Assembly (NCBI GenBank): GCA_035578175.1
Contig: JAQMRL010000005.1
Span: forward strand, 59,377,722-59,441,721
DNA: 64,000 nt
Direction of reading: 5' to 3'
Source of the DNA: Catonia carolina
Taxonomy: Eukaryota > Arthropoda > Insecta > Hemiptera > Achilidae
The notes beneath the pieces were generated by a model, which was given only the letters and a program-made list of their open reading frames with translations, was not told the origin of the DNA and did not search any database. A program made the translations under genes and the position numbers. Below are positions 53,466 through 63,954 of the stretch, in pieces (position 1 is the stretch's first letter; each line of letters begins with the position of its first letter).

Positions 53466-53921
53466 TGTCACCGCCACCCCTTCTAATTAATCATTTACTG
53501 TGTTGCCGGCTTCAATAGTTCTCCCGGCCTTTGACGGCATAGCAACAAAGCTTTCGGCTGCACACCACAAAGGCCTTTGTCATCAAGGCCAATTCAGTCG
53601 CCGCTCTCTACAACAGCGCTCGCCGTCCCGTCACCGTAAGCCGTCGACCGGACCGTCACCGCCCGCTGACGCGAGCGATGCCCACAGCGGTCCCTCGACC
53701 GAGCCTTATGCCTACCGGACCCGACGAAGCAGCCATCGACGCATTACTGCGAGGGAACAAGATGACGTCTCCGCTGGACGACGACACGCCGTGTCGCCCA
53801 GCCCCTCGACCGCCACGATGACTACGACTGACGCCTCTCCAAAACGACCACAGCTTAAACGGCCCTTTTCAGGGCCACCAAATTAATAAGGTTAGCCACT
53901 TAATGTCGCCATCCGGTGACA
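53466..53921 (+). mobile_element. GC-rich solo-LTR-like element (shortened)
   Basis: Starts TGTCACCG and ends CGGTGACA with 4-bp direct repeats GTTA (53462-53465 and 53922-53925). TG...CA ends and a 4-bp duplication are typical of LTR retrotransposons, and no internal gag-pol is attached, so a solo LTR is likely. It is about 200 bp shorter than the copy at 62531 because of an internal deletion. The Arg/Ser/Pro-rich frame across it is not judged a gene. A MITE is the alternative. Confidence 0.7.
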
Positions 53922-54052
53922 GTTATTTGATATCGTTGGGCAAGACGAATAGATTCATCGATGTATGACAAGTTATGATGTGAAGGGAGGCGAGGCGCAT
54001 GGTAACTGTATGTGGACCGCGGACTAACAAAGAAATTTTCTTTTTAACTCAC

Positions 54053-54321
54053 AGGGTACAATTTTAATATAACCGGGACTCCATTTAAATCTCCATGCAT
54101 ATGAGCGTACTCTCTCTTACAACAATCCTTTGGTTTTGATGGAAGAGGAGGAGAAGGAGCGATAGCCTTCTGCCAAAAAGTTCCCGGTGATGACATGCAG
54201 TTCATAGATTTAACCAATACTATAAGCTCGTTCATACAGTTACCAAAAATTCCTTTTGGTTTTTTTCTTTCAACTGGTTTCTTATTTTTATCATCTTTTT
54301 TCCTTTCTCCTTCTCCAATAC
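54053..54321 (-). CDS. Exon of the large gene (conserved-looking Cys-containing segment)
   Basis: Strong acceptor (TTTTTTATTGCAG) and donor (GTGAGT after TACCCT). The 269 bases consist of 2 bases completing a split Gly codon plus 89 codons, and the exon ends in phase 0, matching the start of the exon at 46882. It encodes a Lys/Glu-rich start (E-R-K-K-D-D-K-N-K-K-P-V-E-R-K-K), then a less biased segment with G-I-F-G-N-C-M-N-E-L-I-V-L-V-K-S, D-C-C-K-R-E-Y-A-H-M-H-G-D-L-N-G and V-I-L-K-L-Y-P. This part looks like a folded domain but I cannot name it. The link across a 7.2-kb intron is inferred from phase and strand. Confidence 0.78.
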
Positions 54322-54589
54322 CTGCAATAAAAAATTATATTAAATTGATTTCGTTTATTGATCCCCACATTCCCGCATGAAACAAATGGAATTTGTAAAT
54401 TTGACTTTTTGTTTAATTTGGGCATTTGCTAATGGTTTGGTTTGCTTTGATCACCACCGGAGTCAGGATGATTTTCTGAGGAAGATCATACATGAGTCGT
54501 TAAATCCAGAAAGGGAACAAGTCAGTAACGTGGTTTTTTATCAAACAAATAAATTATAGGTTAACTTCCCTGATGTAAAATAGAATAAG

Positions 54590-55440
54590 AAAATCCCTTT
54601 CATGAGACGACACGTCTCATGGCTGGTGGCAATTTTTTAAAAGGCTTACCTTTGACCTAAGGCAAAAACCATTAGTGATTTCTGTATGTACTCTTTAAGA
54701 GGACCCGATTGTCATTATTTTTTGTGTCCGAATTCCGACTTTAATTTCTTGACTTCCGGTTTTGGGCCACTTCTGTTCAAAACCGGAATTTCAAAACTAT
54801 TGAGTTATGTATCTACTCTTTAAAAGGAATCGAATGACTCTATTTGTGTTTCCTAATTCCGACTGATTTCTTGACATCCAGATTTAGGCCACTTCCGATA
54901 GAAACTGAAAGTTTAACTCAATTAGACCCACTAACTTTTTGTGTAGATTACGAATCTAAAAACCGTTTATTGCTCTCTCGTGTAGTTTCTAACTTTGATT
55001 TCTTGACTTCCGGTTTCAAACCACTCCCGGTTAACACTGGAACTTTAATTTCAAAGTAGACTCACTAACTTTTTGTGTAGATTATGAATCTGAAAACAAT
55101 TTGTTACTATCTCTTCTAGTTTCTGACTTTGATTTCCTGACTTCCGTTTTTGGGTCACTTCCGGTTGAACTTGGAACTTTAAAGTCAATTTAGACCCACT
55201 ACCTTTTGTGTAGATTATGAATCCATAAACAGTCTGTCTACCTCTTGTAGTTTCTGACTTATTTTTTGACTTCCGGTTTTGGAGCACTTCCGGTCAAAAC
55301 CAAAACTTCAAACTCAACCCCGGCTCACTACCTACTTGTGAAAATTATGAATCCGAAAACTGTTTGTTGCTATCTCTTGTAGTTTCTGACATCTGGGTGT
55401 GACGGACAGACGGACGGACAAATGAAAATGTTAGATGACA
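54590..55440 (+). repeat. Tandem array of about 133-bp units
   Basis: The unit contains gacttccggttttgggccac, then a gtgtagattatgaatc segment and gttgctatctcttgtagttt. The gtgtag landmarks fall at 54941, 55075, 55208 and 55338, a spacing of 130-134 bp. Roughly five and a half units are present. A partial relative lies at 25205-26475 in reverse. The array starts near a 9-bp hairpin (catgagacg/cgtctcatg, 54600-54620). Confidence 0.85.
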
Positions 55441-55569
55441 ATTTTGAAAATTGCCACCGACGAATAAATCCGTAAAAGAGTGTGTGTTAAAGGAATGCAT
55501 TTCGTCTTCAGTCATTGAACCCACTTGTTTCGCTGTTAGTCAGATTACTCCGTTTTACAACGTAGGCCT

Positions 55570-56156
55570 CTCTATTACTTGATCAAGGTGTCACGCGATG
55601 GCTTAGAATGATATAAAAAACCACGTTATGAAAATCATAGAGAAAACTTTTTGGAATCGAAAACACCACTAAAAAAATCAAAATTTCAAAAAATAACAGT
55701 GACGTAACTAAACGAATGAACCTCACTAGCAACTTTCCTGTCATTGAATCCATAAATCGTCTTCTTCTTCTTTGAACCAAGGGTTAGGCCACAGCCTGTT
55801 CCAAACTCACATACTATATCGTCTATCTTCATCTTTTCCTAGGTCTCCCGACATCCCTTTTACCTTCTGGAGCATACCGGTGCGCCTGCTTAGGTATCCT
55901 GTGATCGGACATCCTTGCAATGTGCCTTCTTCAACTTTAGCTAAAATCCTTTATCTACTCGTTCAAGTTGTAAATACCCCATTCTGACCTTATTCCTTAT
56001 AATTTCCAAGCGTGTATACGCTTTAGTCCTTCGGAGAAATCTCATCTCTGCCGTCTGGATTCTCCACTCTTGGGTTTTTGTTGTTGTCCATGTCTCACGT
56101 CCGTACAGAATAACTTTATAGAACTTAAGTTTTGTGACCTTTCTCGCTGAATACAT
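55570..56156 (-). pseudogene. LINE reverse transcriptase C-terminal relic
   Basis: The reverse strand encodes A-R-K-V-T-K-L-K-F-Y-K-V, I-L-Y-G-R-E-T-W-T-T-T, T-A-E-M-R-F-L-R-R and Y-T-R-L-E-I-I-R-N, the usual region following the polymerase domain in RTE/jockey-like LINEs. The continuation toward 55570 is frame-disrupted. Confidence 0.78.
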
Positions 56157-56159
56157 AAA

Positions 56160-56580
56160 TATGGAAAAAATTCAAGAGCAGATAAAACAGATCAAAGTTT
56201 TGAACGACGACGATATTGTTCCGTTGGCAAAGACAACTTTCCCAAGCAGACGGTGTTAACGAGACTGAAAGGGTTGAAGAAAATTCCACCCTCAGTATAT
56301 CTAAACTCCATCGATGCACTACCTACCGTCACTACGTTCACTACCTACCTACAACATGAAAAAGAGGGTACAACCCCCATTAGCTTTCACTGAAGCGTTG
56401 GCGCTACCTTGCTGCGAAGAACAGAGGCAAATCGTTAAAAGCAAAATTCTATAAAAAAACTTTTCAAGTAAAAAGTTATATAGGCCTACACACTCTGTAT
56501 AATATCTTTCTCTATTGTAACCAAATAAATTAAATCTAAATACATTATTTTTTCGTTGTTTTTTGTTACCGAAAGTTACT
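56160..56580. other. DNA without recognised features
   Basis: I see no gene or repeat that I can support here. Confidence 0.35.
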
Positions 56581-56587
56581 ATTGCCA

Positions 56588-56669
56588 AACCACGTCATTC
56601 CTCGTTTTACTTAGTAATGCCTCTAGAGGTTCGCACCAGCCTTTCGACTGATGACCTAAAAAAAAAACT
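56588..56669 (+). repeat. AAC-tailed retroposon, 3' fragment
   Basis: Only the last 80 bases of the family (tcctcgttttacttagtaat, ctctagaggttcgcaccagc, gatgaccta) followed by a run of A. Confidence 0.75.
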
Positions 56670-56920
56670 GTCATCTTTTATTGTCCTTGGATTTTTAAAA
56701 ATTTTTACTTTTTCTTTCCTAATAGATATAAATAGGAAGGAAAGTATTGTTTTCATGTCGATTTTTTGAAATTGAGTTTTCACCGGATATACCCTTTTCA
56801 GACCCCCTGAACCCAAAAAATGTTTTTAGCGATTGGTCTGCGCGCGCGCGTGTGTGGGTGTGTGAACAAAATATCTCAAGAAAGAAACAAGACAGGAACT
56901 TGAAACTTGAGTTAGGTACT

Positions 56921-57711
56921 AACGGGTGTTTTATTAAGGGCGCAACCCTGATTATAAGAAGATAGAACTAATACATCGGTAAATTTTCTGTCCCCCAATC
57001 GGTATGTTGGCAACAGTGTACTCAAGGCCAACACCTAAGACATTTAAAATGTTCCAGTCAAGCATTAGTGTGGTGACAGCAGTTATATTTTCGTTATATT
57101 GTGTCAGCAATGATTTTTTCCACGGAATAACGCGTGTTTATTGTAGAGACTTACATAGCGAGTAAATCTTACTCGAGTAAATCTAATGTGTGCAAGATAA
57201 GTTTCAGTTGAAATTTCCCGTTCTCCCGTTCCGAATAAATCGTCAATATTGCGTTTGATAAATAAATTCCGTAGAACTGGGAGTGTACTCAATGAGAAAC
57301 CACCTTGCCAGCAACAAAGTTAACCGCGGAAGTTCTCGAAGATTTGAAAAATTGTTTGACTCAATCACCTAAAAAATCGCTTAGAAGATTATCATCGCAA
57401 GCTGGGCTAACATTAACTACTGTTTTCAGAGCTACGAAAACGTTACATTTGCATTCTATACAGTATAAGATTTACCCGCTATGTAAGTCTCTACAATAAA
57501 CACGCGTCATTCCTTGGAAAAAACCATTGCTGACACAATATAACGAAACGACTGCTGTCTCCACACTAATGCTTAACTGGAATATTTTAACTGTCTTAGT
57601 AGTTGGCCTTGATTACACTGTTGTCAACATACCGATTGGGGACAGAAAATTTACCGATGTATTACTTCTATCTTCTTATAATCAGGGTTGCGTCCTTAAT
57701 AAAACACCCGT
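56921..57711. mobile_element. Foldback mariner-type element inside a CTTTCTC copy
   Basis: Inverted arms of about 260 bp (56921-57180 and about 57460-57711) begin ACGGGTGTTTTATTAAGG. TA flanks both ends (56919-56920 and 57712-57713). Removing the element and one TA restores the CTTTCTC consensus length exactly (gttaggtac, two bases, ctagagg). A transposase head fragment lies between the arms. Confidence 0.9.
57305..57460 (+). pseudogene. Mariner-like helix-turn-helix fragment
   Basis: Encodes L-T-A-E-V-L-E-D-L, S-P-K-K-S-L-R-R-L-S-S-Q-A-G-L and T-T-V-F-R-A-T-K. This is the N-terminal DNA-binding domain common to Tc1/mariner-like proteins of arthropods. No catalytic domain follows, and the frame runs into the right arm. 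Confidence 0.75.
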
Positions 57712-58439
57712 TACTAGAGGACCCGACAAGAACATTTTTATCAAAATCGGTTGACCGGAAGTAGTAGTTAATTCGTATCATTTTTCAATTTTTTGCGACT
57801 TTCTCAAAAACGGCTCTTACGATTTTTTAAAAATCGCCTCATTTATTAAATTTTTTATGCTCTACAAGATAAGGTGGCGCCATGTCTGCTGAAATTTTTG
57901 GGGAGGCTGTTTTCTCGTAGAAAAAAATGGGTGTTTTAAGATTGCGGCCTTAATATGAACTTTAGTGCAAAAGTGTATATCATCAAAGTTGTAGAAAATT
58001 TAAAAACTTACAACTTTTATTTCAAATATTTTTTTATAATGCTTAGTTTAGCGGTAATTAGTCATTTTCTGTTTATTTCATGAAAATCTGTAAAAAATAT
58101 GGGTTTTTTACGATTTCAACCTTAGTATGCATTTTACGATAAAAGTGTATAGAATAAAATGTATAGGGAATTATAAAATCTACAACTTTTATTTCAAGTA
58201 TTTTTCTCTACAAATCTAGTTTAGCATCAGAGTGATTTTCTGTAACATATTATTAAGCCAAACTATGGTTGGGTTTTCATTTTGCATCATTCACTCATGA
58301 TTAAAATAAAGTTACGTTTTTTGCGGTTAATATTTTGTTTATTTCTAATGTTTTATTACTAATGTTAGGTCATATTGTTCATTTTTGCATTGGTAAGGGA
58401 AAGTTCTGTGCGTTTTCCACACCAGATTTTTAGATAATT

Positions 58440-59150
58440 ATTTCATTCTTTTTGTTATTAAGTTTTATTTAATTTCTAGTGTTTTCTACAAGTATTTCTG
58501 TATTGGTTTATATCCTTTATGATTTATTGACAGATTTCTGAGAATTTATTTTTCTCTTTCTGGTACAATCTATATTTTATTATGATTTTAGATTTTACAA
58601 AAAATACAGAACTCTTTTTTTTATTCTTCTAGTCAGATAATTTTTCTTGTATACAAAACACCCGCCTGTTAACGGGTTAGTTTTGTTTTCAGACAACGTA
58701 ACGCCAATGCGGTTAAGTTTATTAGTTTACAAAACCAGTTTTCGTACATATAATTATTTTTGGTTATGTAAGTAAGGTAATTGGATTATTCTAATTGTAA
58801 ATCCTCCTTTTTATATAAGTTTAGTTTAATAACATTTAGTAATAGAGCTAGTATTCTTTTAAGTTAAGTATTTGAATTTTAAGTTTTAAGTAGTCGTAAG
58901 TGTAATAAAAATTAGGTATATTGTTACTTTTTAGTTGTTATAAATAATTGTTATAAGTTTCAAGGAAGTTAGTTTATCATTTATTATAAACAGATCCCAA
59001 AAGAACCTGGAATAAGCGTTACAATATTAATTTTATTATTTAATTGACATTGTGTTTTACAGAAATATTTTTTCTTTGTATTAACAATTATGATTAGATA
59101 TCTTGTATTATTTTTTTGGCAATAAATTAAAACTGAAATTAAATATTGAA
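58440..59150. other. AT-rich DNA
   Basis: I see no supported feature here. Confidence 0.35.
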
Positions 59151-59153
59151 CTA

Positions 59154-60359
59154 ACACATGATTAAGAAGAGTAGACTTTCAAAACGCAGTATGTCCAGTT
59201 TTTCCATTTTTGTGTTTATGACGGATTTCACATTGCAAGACCTATTATATCTATGCACTGTATAAACATTGCAGTTCAAAACGGATTTTAAAAGGTAGAA
59301 AATGCAACAAGAAAATTGGTTAGACATTCAAAACGTATTATGACCAAGCCACATGGACAAACAAAACGCAGTTTTTCCCTAAAGACAAGCAAAATGTAGT
59401 TTGTCCTAGAAGACTTTCAAAATGCTGTTCGTCCACGGCGTGGAAAACAGCTGATGTAATAATACTTTTAGCATTTACTTATTATGTTCACTACACCATT
59501 AGCGTGAGTTCTGCTGTGTACTTTATCAGTTTTTTTCAGTAATATTAATTCTAATTCATTATGAATGAAGGAGATTGTTGAACTGCTGTTGGAACTACAG
59601 ATAGAGGTACGAGAAAAAGAAAAAATAATGTAACAAAGAGACAAAAAGAAAAGCTCATAAGGTAAGTGCAACACTTTTTTGTATCTAAAACGTACAAACT
59701 TTCAATTATACTTTCAAACATACTTTCAATTATATTATATATAACATCATATTTTGGAAGTTATGCCGACTTTGGTGGTCTAGAGGAAGTTCGCTAGACT
59801 TTCATCTTGAATGTCCTATGTTTGAAATGTTTGAAAATTGCTGGTAGCTTATGCAGGGGAACAATTGGGATCAAGTAAGAGATTTGAGGCGGTATAAGGA
59901 AGTGCTACTGAACCAAATAGAACCACAAAACAACGAACTTGATGAGGAAGATTTTGAATGTGAAGAAGACGGACTTTTATTATAATTTTTTATGAAGTTT
60001 TTGAAATTAAATTGTATGGAAATAATATTAATTAATTGAATTGTATTTTTCACTCATAATCGGCTATTATTGCATTTTATTTTACCTGATTCTCATTCAA
60101 AAATCTGTATATTCACATTAGACAAACAAAATACAGTATGTCCATGTTATTTTTTTATTTTCCAGAAAATATATAAAAAATTTAACTTTGTGAGAAACAC
60201 CAATGGGTTTCTTAGATTTTTTGAATTTTTTTCAAGTAAATATTTTTGCAGTTAGTTTAGCTGTTTTCCACCAGCAGTTTTTTGCCGATACTGAAAAATC
60301 TAATTTTGTCGATAACTGCGTTTTGAAAGTCTGCTCTTCTGCTCCAGAAGATCATGTGT
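59154..60359. mobile_element. Terminal-inverted-repeat element with internal 20-bp motif array
   Basis: The left end (59154-59190) and right end (60315-60359) are inverted repeats. They share acacatgat and aagag-agactttcaaaacg, with a small indel between these blocks. The motif (ttcaaaacgcagt, often followed by tgtcc) recurs near 59174, 59323, 59353, 59382, 59411 and 60120, which looks like transposase-binding sites. A two-exon pseudogene lies inside. The superfamily is unknown. Confidence 0.72.
59561..59985 (+). pseudogene. Small two-exon pseudogene inside the element
   Basis: Exon 59561-59661 opens ATG AAT GAA GGA and has one nonsense codon (TGA, 59579-59581). It then encodes T-A-V-G-T-T-D-R-G-T-R-K-R-K-N-N-V-T-K-R-Q-K (broken here for length) and ends at a consensus donor (GTAAGT). 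An acceptor TTATGCAG precedes exon 59857-59985, which encodes W-D-Q-V-R-D-L-R-R-Y-K-E-V-L-L and an acidic end to TAA. The split Arg codon (AG|G) restores one frame. I do not recognise it. It could be a transposon accessory protein or a captured host fragment. Confidence 0.5.
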
Positions 60360-60417
60360 GGTGATGAAGAAGTGGGGGTTTTTCCTTTCACCCGCAAAAT
60401 GAGTTCAAATGTGGCCA

Positions 60418-62065
60418 CTGTGTGGCAAAGAACTGATTGCTCTTGCGGAGAGGAGCAAAATTGGCCCGCTACTAGCCTTCTCAATAACATTTTTCATTAA
60501 AAAAACAAAATTTTTATAACACTGTAAAACGCTCTAGTTTAATGTAAAATAATAATACGCATCTTTTTTGTCCTATAAACATTTACGGTAAATCAAACGG
60601 TTAAAAAGTTATTAGTGGTTTTAAGAAAAAAAATAACAGCTGTGAAATGGAACGATGTTTCATTTCTACGATAATTTTACTTATTAACTAGAAGTCTAAC
60701 ATTAGTAAAGTTTAATAGGATTATAATATACCGAGAACACTTACAGATCAAATGAAAATGTATAGGTATTTGTTAGTGATTTCAATACTGTAGCCATTCA
60801 TTTGGTAAAATAGTTTGATTGAAGTACGCCCGGACTTGAGAAAGTGTTGTCGCGAGAAAGTTTTCGGCTTATAATTATTTCTACATAGATGAAGCGTATA
60901 AAATGTAGTTTAAAGAGTAAAGTTATTTTTAAAGAAAGAATCTCGCTATTTTGATAACTTAAAAAGTTAAGAACCTCTAAATGTTGGCGTTTGAAAAATT
61001 GTTATTGATTGTAAATTGGTGTAGTCACAATTTGTATAATGTAATTTAAATTATATATGTGTCACCGGATGGCGACATTAAGTGGCGAGTTAAAACCTTT
61101 ACTTTTTGGTGGCCCTGAAAAGGGCCGTTTAAACGGTGGTCGTCTTGGCGAAGCGTCGTAGTTGTGGAGGTCAGGGTGCTGGGCGACAGGGTGTGTCGTC
61201 GTTCAGCGGAGACGTCATCTTCTTTCCTTGCAGTAGTGCGTCGATGGCTGCTTCATCGGATCCGGTGGGCGTAAGGCTCGGTCAAAAGACCGCTGTGGGC
61301 ATCGCTCGCGGCAGCGGATGATGACGGTCCCGGTCAACGGTTAGCGGTATTGGGTCGGCGAGTGGAAGCATCATCTTTTCTCTTGCGGGGTTGTCGATGA
61401 GCCTTCGTTGGAGTCCGGTAGCTGTGTGCCGATGGTGGACGTCTTGTCTGCTGTCTGGATCGGAATTAAATCTTTCTGGCTTAGTGGGGCGCTCTTTATA
61501 TAGTCGCCGAGAGCGCTGTGGTAGGGGGCAGTTTTTGGTCTCAACCTTGGCAACAAAGGCCTCCGTCGGTACGCCGCCACAGACCTACCGCCCTTTTCGC
61601 AACTATCGGCGGTTTCCTCTGTCGCTAAGTCAGAAGCTTTGATAGCCAGCAGCACAGTACCTAATCAAAGGTGTCGACGGTGACATATGTATACTAAAAT
61701 ATTACTAATAACTTGATTAAACTAAACTAAAATTAGTGGCTGCAGTATTAAAGTCTTCTCGGTATATCATTATCCTATTAAATTTTATCAATGTCAGACT
61801 TCTAGTTAATAAGTAATCAACGTGCAAATGGAAAAATTGTCCTATTTCACGGCTGTTTTTTTCTTCTTAAAATCAATAATTTTTTAACGTTTCATTTATC
61901 GAAAAGTTAATAGGACAAAGAAGATGCGTATCATGATTTTACATTAAACTAGAGCATTTTAGGGTTATAAAAATATTTTTAAGAAATAAAATGTTTTTGA
62001 GAAGGCTGTAGCGGGCCGATTATGCTCCTCCCCACAAGGGGCAATCAAATCGTTACCACATAGTA
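60418..62065. mobile_element. Long-inverted-repeat element interrupted by an LTR-like insertion
   Basis: The left arm 60418-60797 and right arm 61735-62065 are reverse complements at moderate identity (for example ctctagtttaatgtaaaat, tggcccgctactagccttct). Between them lies the GC-rich element at 61060-61685. No coding sequence is seen. Confidence 0.7.
61060..61685 (-). mobile_element. GC-rich solo-LTR-like element
   Basis: Reverse-orientation copy: TGTCACCGG at the left, CGGTGACA at the right, 4-bp direct repeats TATG (61056-61059 and 61686-61689). Shares cctttactttttggtggccctgaaa-type and cgtcgatggctgcttc-type blocks with the copies at 53466 and 62531. Confidence 0.75.
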
Positions 62066-62214
62066 CGAGCACAGCGCGGTGTGCTTGCATAGCATACTCA
62101 CATAGTGAAAGCACTTCACAAATCGCATACTAGATCATGGGTGTGCACACCACAGCATACATCATGGATGTTTACATCACTCATCTTGCAGTTCCTCTGA
62201 CTACTGTCATTTCG

Positions 62215-62376
62215 CCGGCCGCGTTGGCGATGTTGGTAACGTGCTCGCCTCTCATCACGCGGTCTTGGGTTCGAATCCCACTCGGGCATGGCATTTTTTC
62301 ATACGTTACAAAAAAATTCATTTCATCCTTCACCGTCTGCATTAGCAGCAATTTGCAAAACAGTCAAACGTTAAAC

Positions 62377-62415
<39 letters not shown>
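62215..62415 (+). mobile_element. tRNA-headed SINE with 13-bp target duplication
   Basis: The head has an A-box-like TGGCGATGTTGG and B-box GGTTCGAATCC. The body matches 26558-26745, with a poly-A tail of more than 30. Direct repeats tactgtcatttcg lie at 62202-62214 and 62416-62428. A recent insertion, given the long tail. Confidence 0.93.
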
Positions 62416-62418
<3 letters not shown>

Positions 62419-62530
62419 TGTCATTTCGTGTTGTTTTATACATGTATTTATACATATTTTATACATATTTCAGTACGTAAAGACAAACCTTTGTATCTAA
62501 GTGTTCAAGTATGTTACTGAATATTACTAG

Positions 62531-63182
62531 TGTCACCGTCAACTCTTCTAATTAATCATTTACTGTGTTGCCGGCCTTCAATACTTCTTCCGGCCTTTGT
62601 CGGCGCAGTAGGTCCTTTGGCGGCATACCGACAAACCTTTCGGCTGCGGACCGACAGAGGCCTTTGACATCAAGACCAAACAAGTAGCCGCCCTCTACCA
62701 CAGCGCTCTCGGCAACTATAGAAAAAGCGCTGCACTGAGCCGAGTGATTCAATTCCGATCCAGACACAGATTCACTTCCACCAGTCTACAGCATCGACAA
62801 GACGTCCACCACGGCACACGGCTGCCGGACTAGAGCGAAGACTAATCGACGACACCGCAAGAGAGAAGATGATGCTTCCGCTCACCGACCCGTCACCGTA
62901 ATCCGTCGACCGGACCGTCATCGCTCGCGCCGCGAGCGATGCCCACAGCGGGTTCTTGACCGAGCCTTAGGCCTACCGGACCCGACGAAGCAGCCATCGA
63001 CGCACTACTGCGAGGGAAGAAGATGATGTCTCCGCTGGACGACGACACGCCGTGTCGCCCAGTTCCTCGACCGCCACGACGACTACGACCGACGCTTCTC
63101 CAAGACGACCACCGCTTAAACGGCCCTTTTCAGGGCCACCAAACAAATAAGGTTTGCCACTTAATGTCGCCATCCGTTGACA
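62531..63182 (+). mobile_element. GC-rich solo-LTR-like element, longest copy
   Basis: Begins TGTCACCG, ends CGTTGACA, and is flanked by CTAG at 62527-62530 and 63183-63186. It is 652 bp, much more GC-rich than its surroundings, and ends with the ggcccttttcagggccacca block shared by all three copies. Confidence 0.75.
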
Positions 63183-63189
63183 CTAGATA

Positions 63190-63600
63190 TATTAGTATAT
63201 TATAATATGTGGGTTGTACGAAATGTCTTTTTGGGGAAATAATTTCTATGGAGTAAATTGTAATGGATAAATTTCATTTAAAGAGTTTTTCCAATTTTAT
63301 AGAGGAATTTTTCCATTTTTTTGTATTAGGCCTAAGTAAAATTTTCTGGGTATTTCCCCGGGCTATATTTTTGATTCGTAGCAATACTATTTTATCAAAC
63401 GTTATTTGGGTACCTATAAAACCAATCTCCGTCGCAAGCATTTTCCACTTTTTACTTAAAATATATATATATTTAATGGTTTTTTCACGTTTGTCCCAGA
63501 TTTCTGGATTGATTTGAATTGCAGAAAAAAGTTTCTCTTTATGTCACTCGTTTCAAATACAGTGTCAAGAGTCAAGATTGAAAACCAAATACAATGCAAT
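63190..63600. other. AT-rich DNA
   Basis: I see no supported feature here. Confidence 0.35.
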
Positions 63601-63609
63601 AGACCTTAC

Positions 63610-63850
63610 CCCAATGCATGTAAACTTGAAACGTTTGTGTTGTCCACCCAAGCAAGCTGAAGAAAAGAAGGGGAACAACGCCATTGACCCACCTAATCAG
63701 CACATTACACAACTCCAGTACGCGAGGTGAAAAAACAAAACGGTTTGTTTTGCCGAATGACAAGCGAGTATGCATGTGCGATCTGCTTCTCAGTGCACAC
63801 TCCAACCTGTTATAGCTTATGTATTTTGCTGAAAGCTGTGAAACAGACAT
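63610..63850 (-). CDS. Candidate 5' exon of the large gene (uncertain)
   Basis: The reverse strand opens with ATG at 63850 and runs 80 codons plus one base to a good donor (GGG then GTAAGG). The spare G completes the split Gly codon at the start of the exon at 54321, so the phase agrees. Residues include a hydrophobic stretch (V-L-I-R-W-V-N-G-V-V-P-L-L-F-F-S-L-L-G-W) that could be a membrane anchor. Base composition is more balanced than the surroundings. Against it: the agreement has a one-in-three chance, the intron would be 9.3 kb, and a strong donor also exists on the opposite strand at 63854. Confidence 0.3.
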
Positions 63851-63954
63851 CTACGGTGAGTCACACCGCTACGTTCAAACAGTATGACTCGTGTTAAACT
63901 AGACCTCATGCGTTACTTGGATTTATTGGTTACGCGGAAGTTAGTACTAATTTT

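Larger units (their letters stand above)
56705..58434 (+). mobile_element. CTTTCTC element interrupted by a foldback mariner
   Basis: Begins after T5 with an ACTTTTTC variant and a cgcgcgcg/gtgtg microsatellite. It is split at 56919/57712 by a 791-bp element, resumes with ctagaggacccgac, and ends with the hairpin and CCAGA before T5. Equal T5 runs lie on both sides, as in the other intact copies. Confidence 0.85.

Noticed and set aside
53500..53886. Arg/Ser/Pro-rich 128-residue frame
   Set aside because: It lies within a GC-rich repeated element present three times in the window. The frame is not preserved among the copies.
54590..55440. Possible CRISPR-like array
   Set aside because: Units are long, diverged and contiguous, with no unique spacers of constant length. 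The host is eukaryotic.
59154..60359. Assigning the element to a named superfamily
   Set aside because: The tips and target duplication are not distinctive enough without more copies, so I left it unclassified.
62137..62520. 127-residue frame with a poly-Lys run
   Set aside because: It spans a SINE and its poly-A tail.
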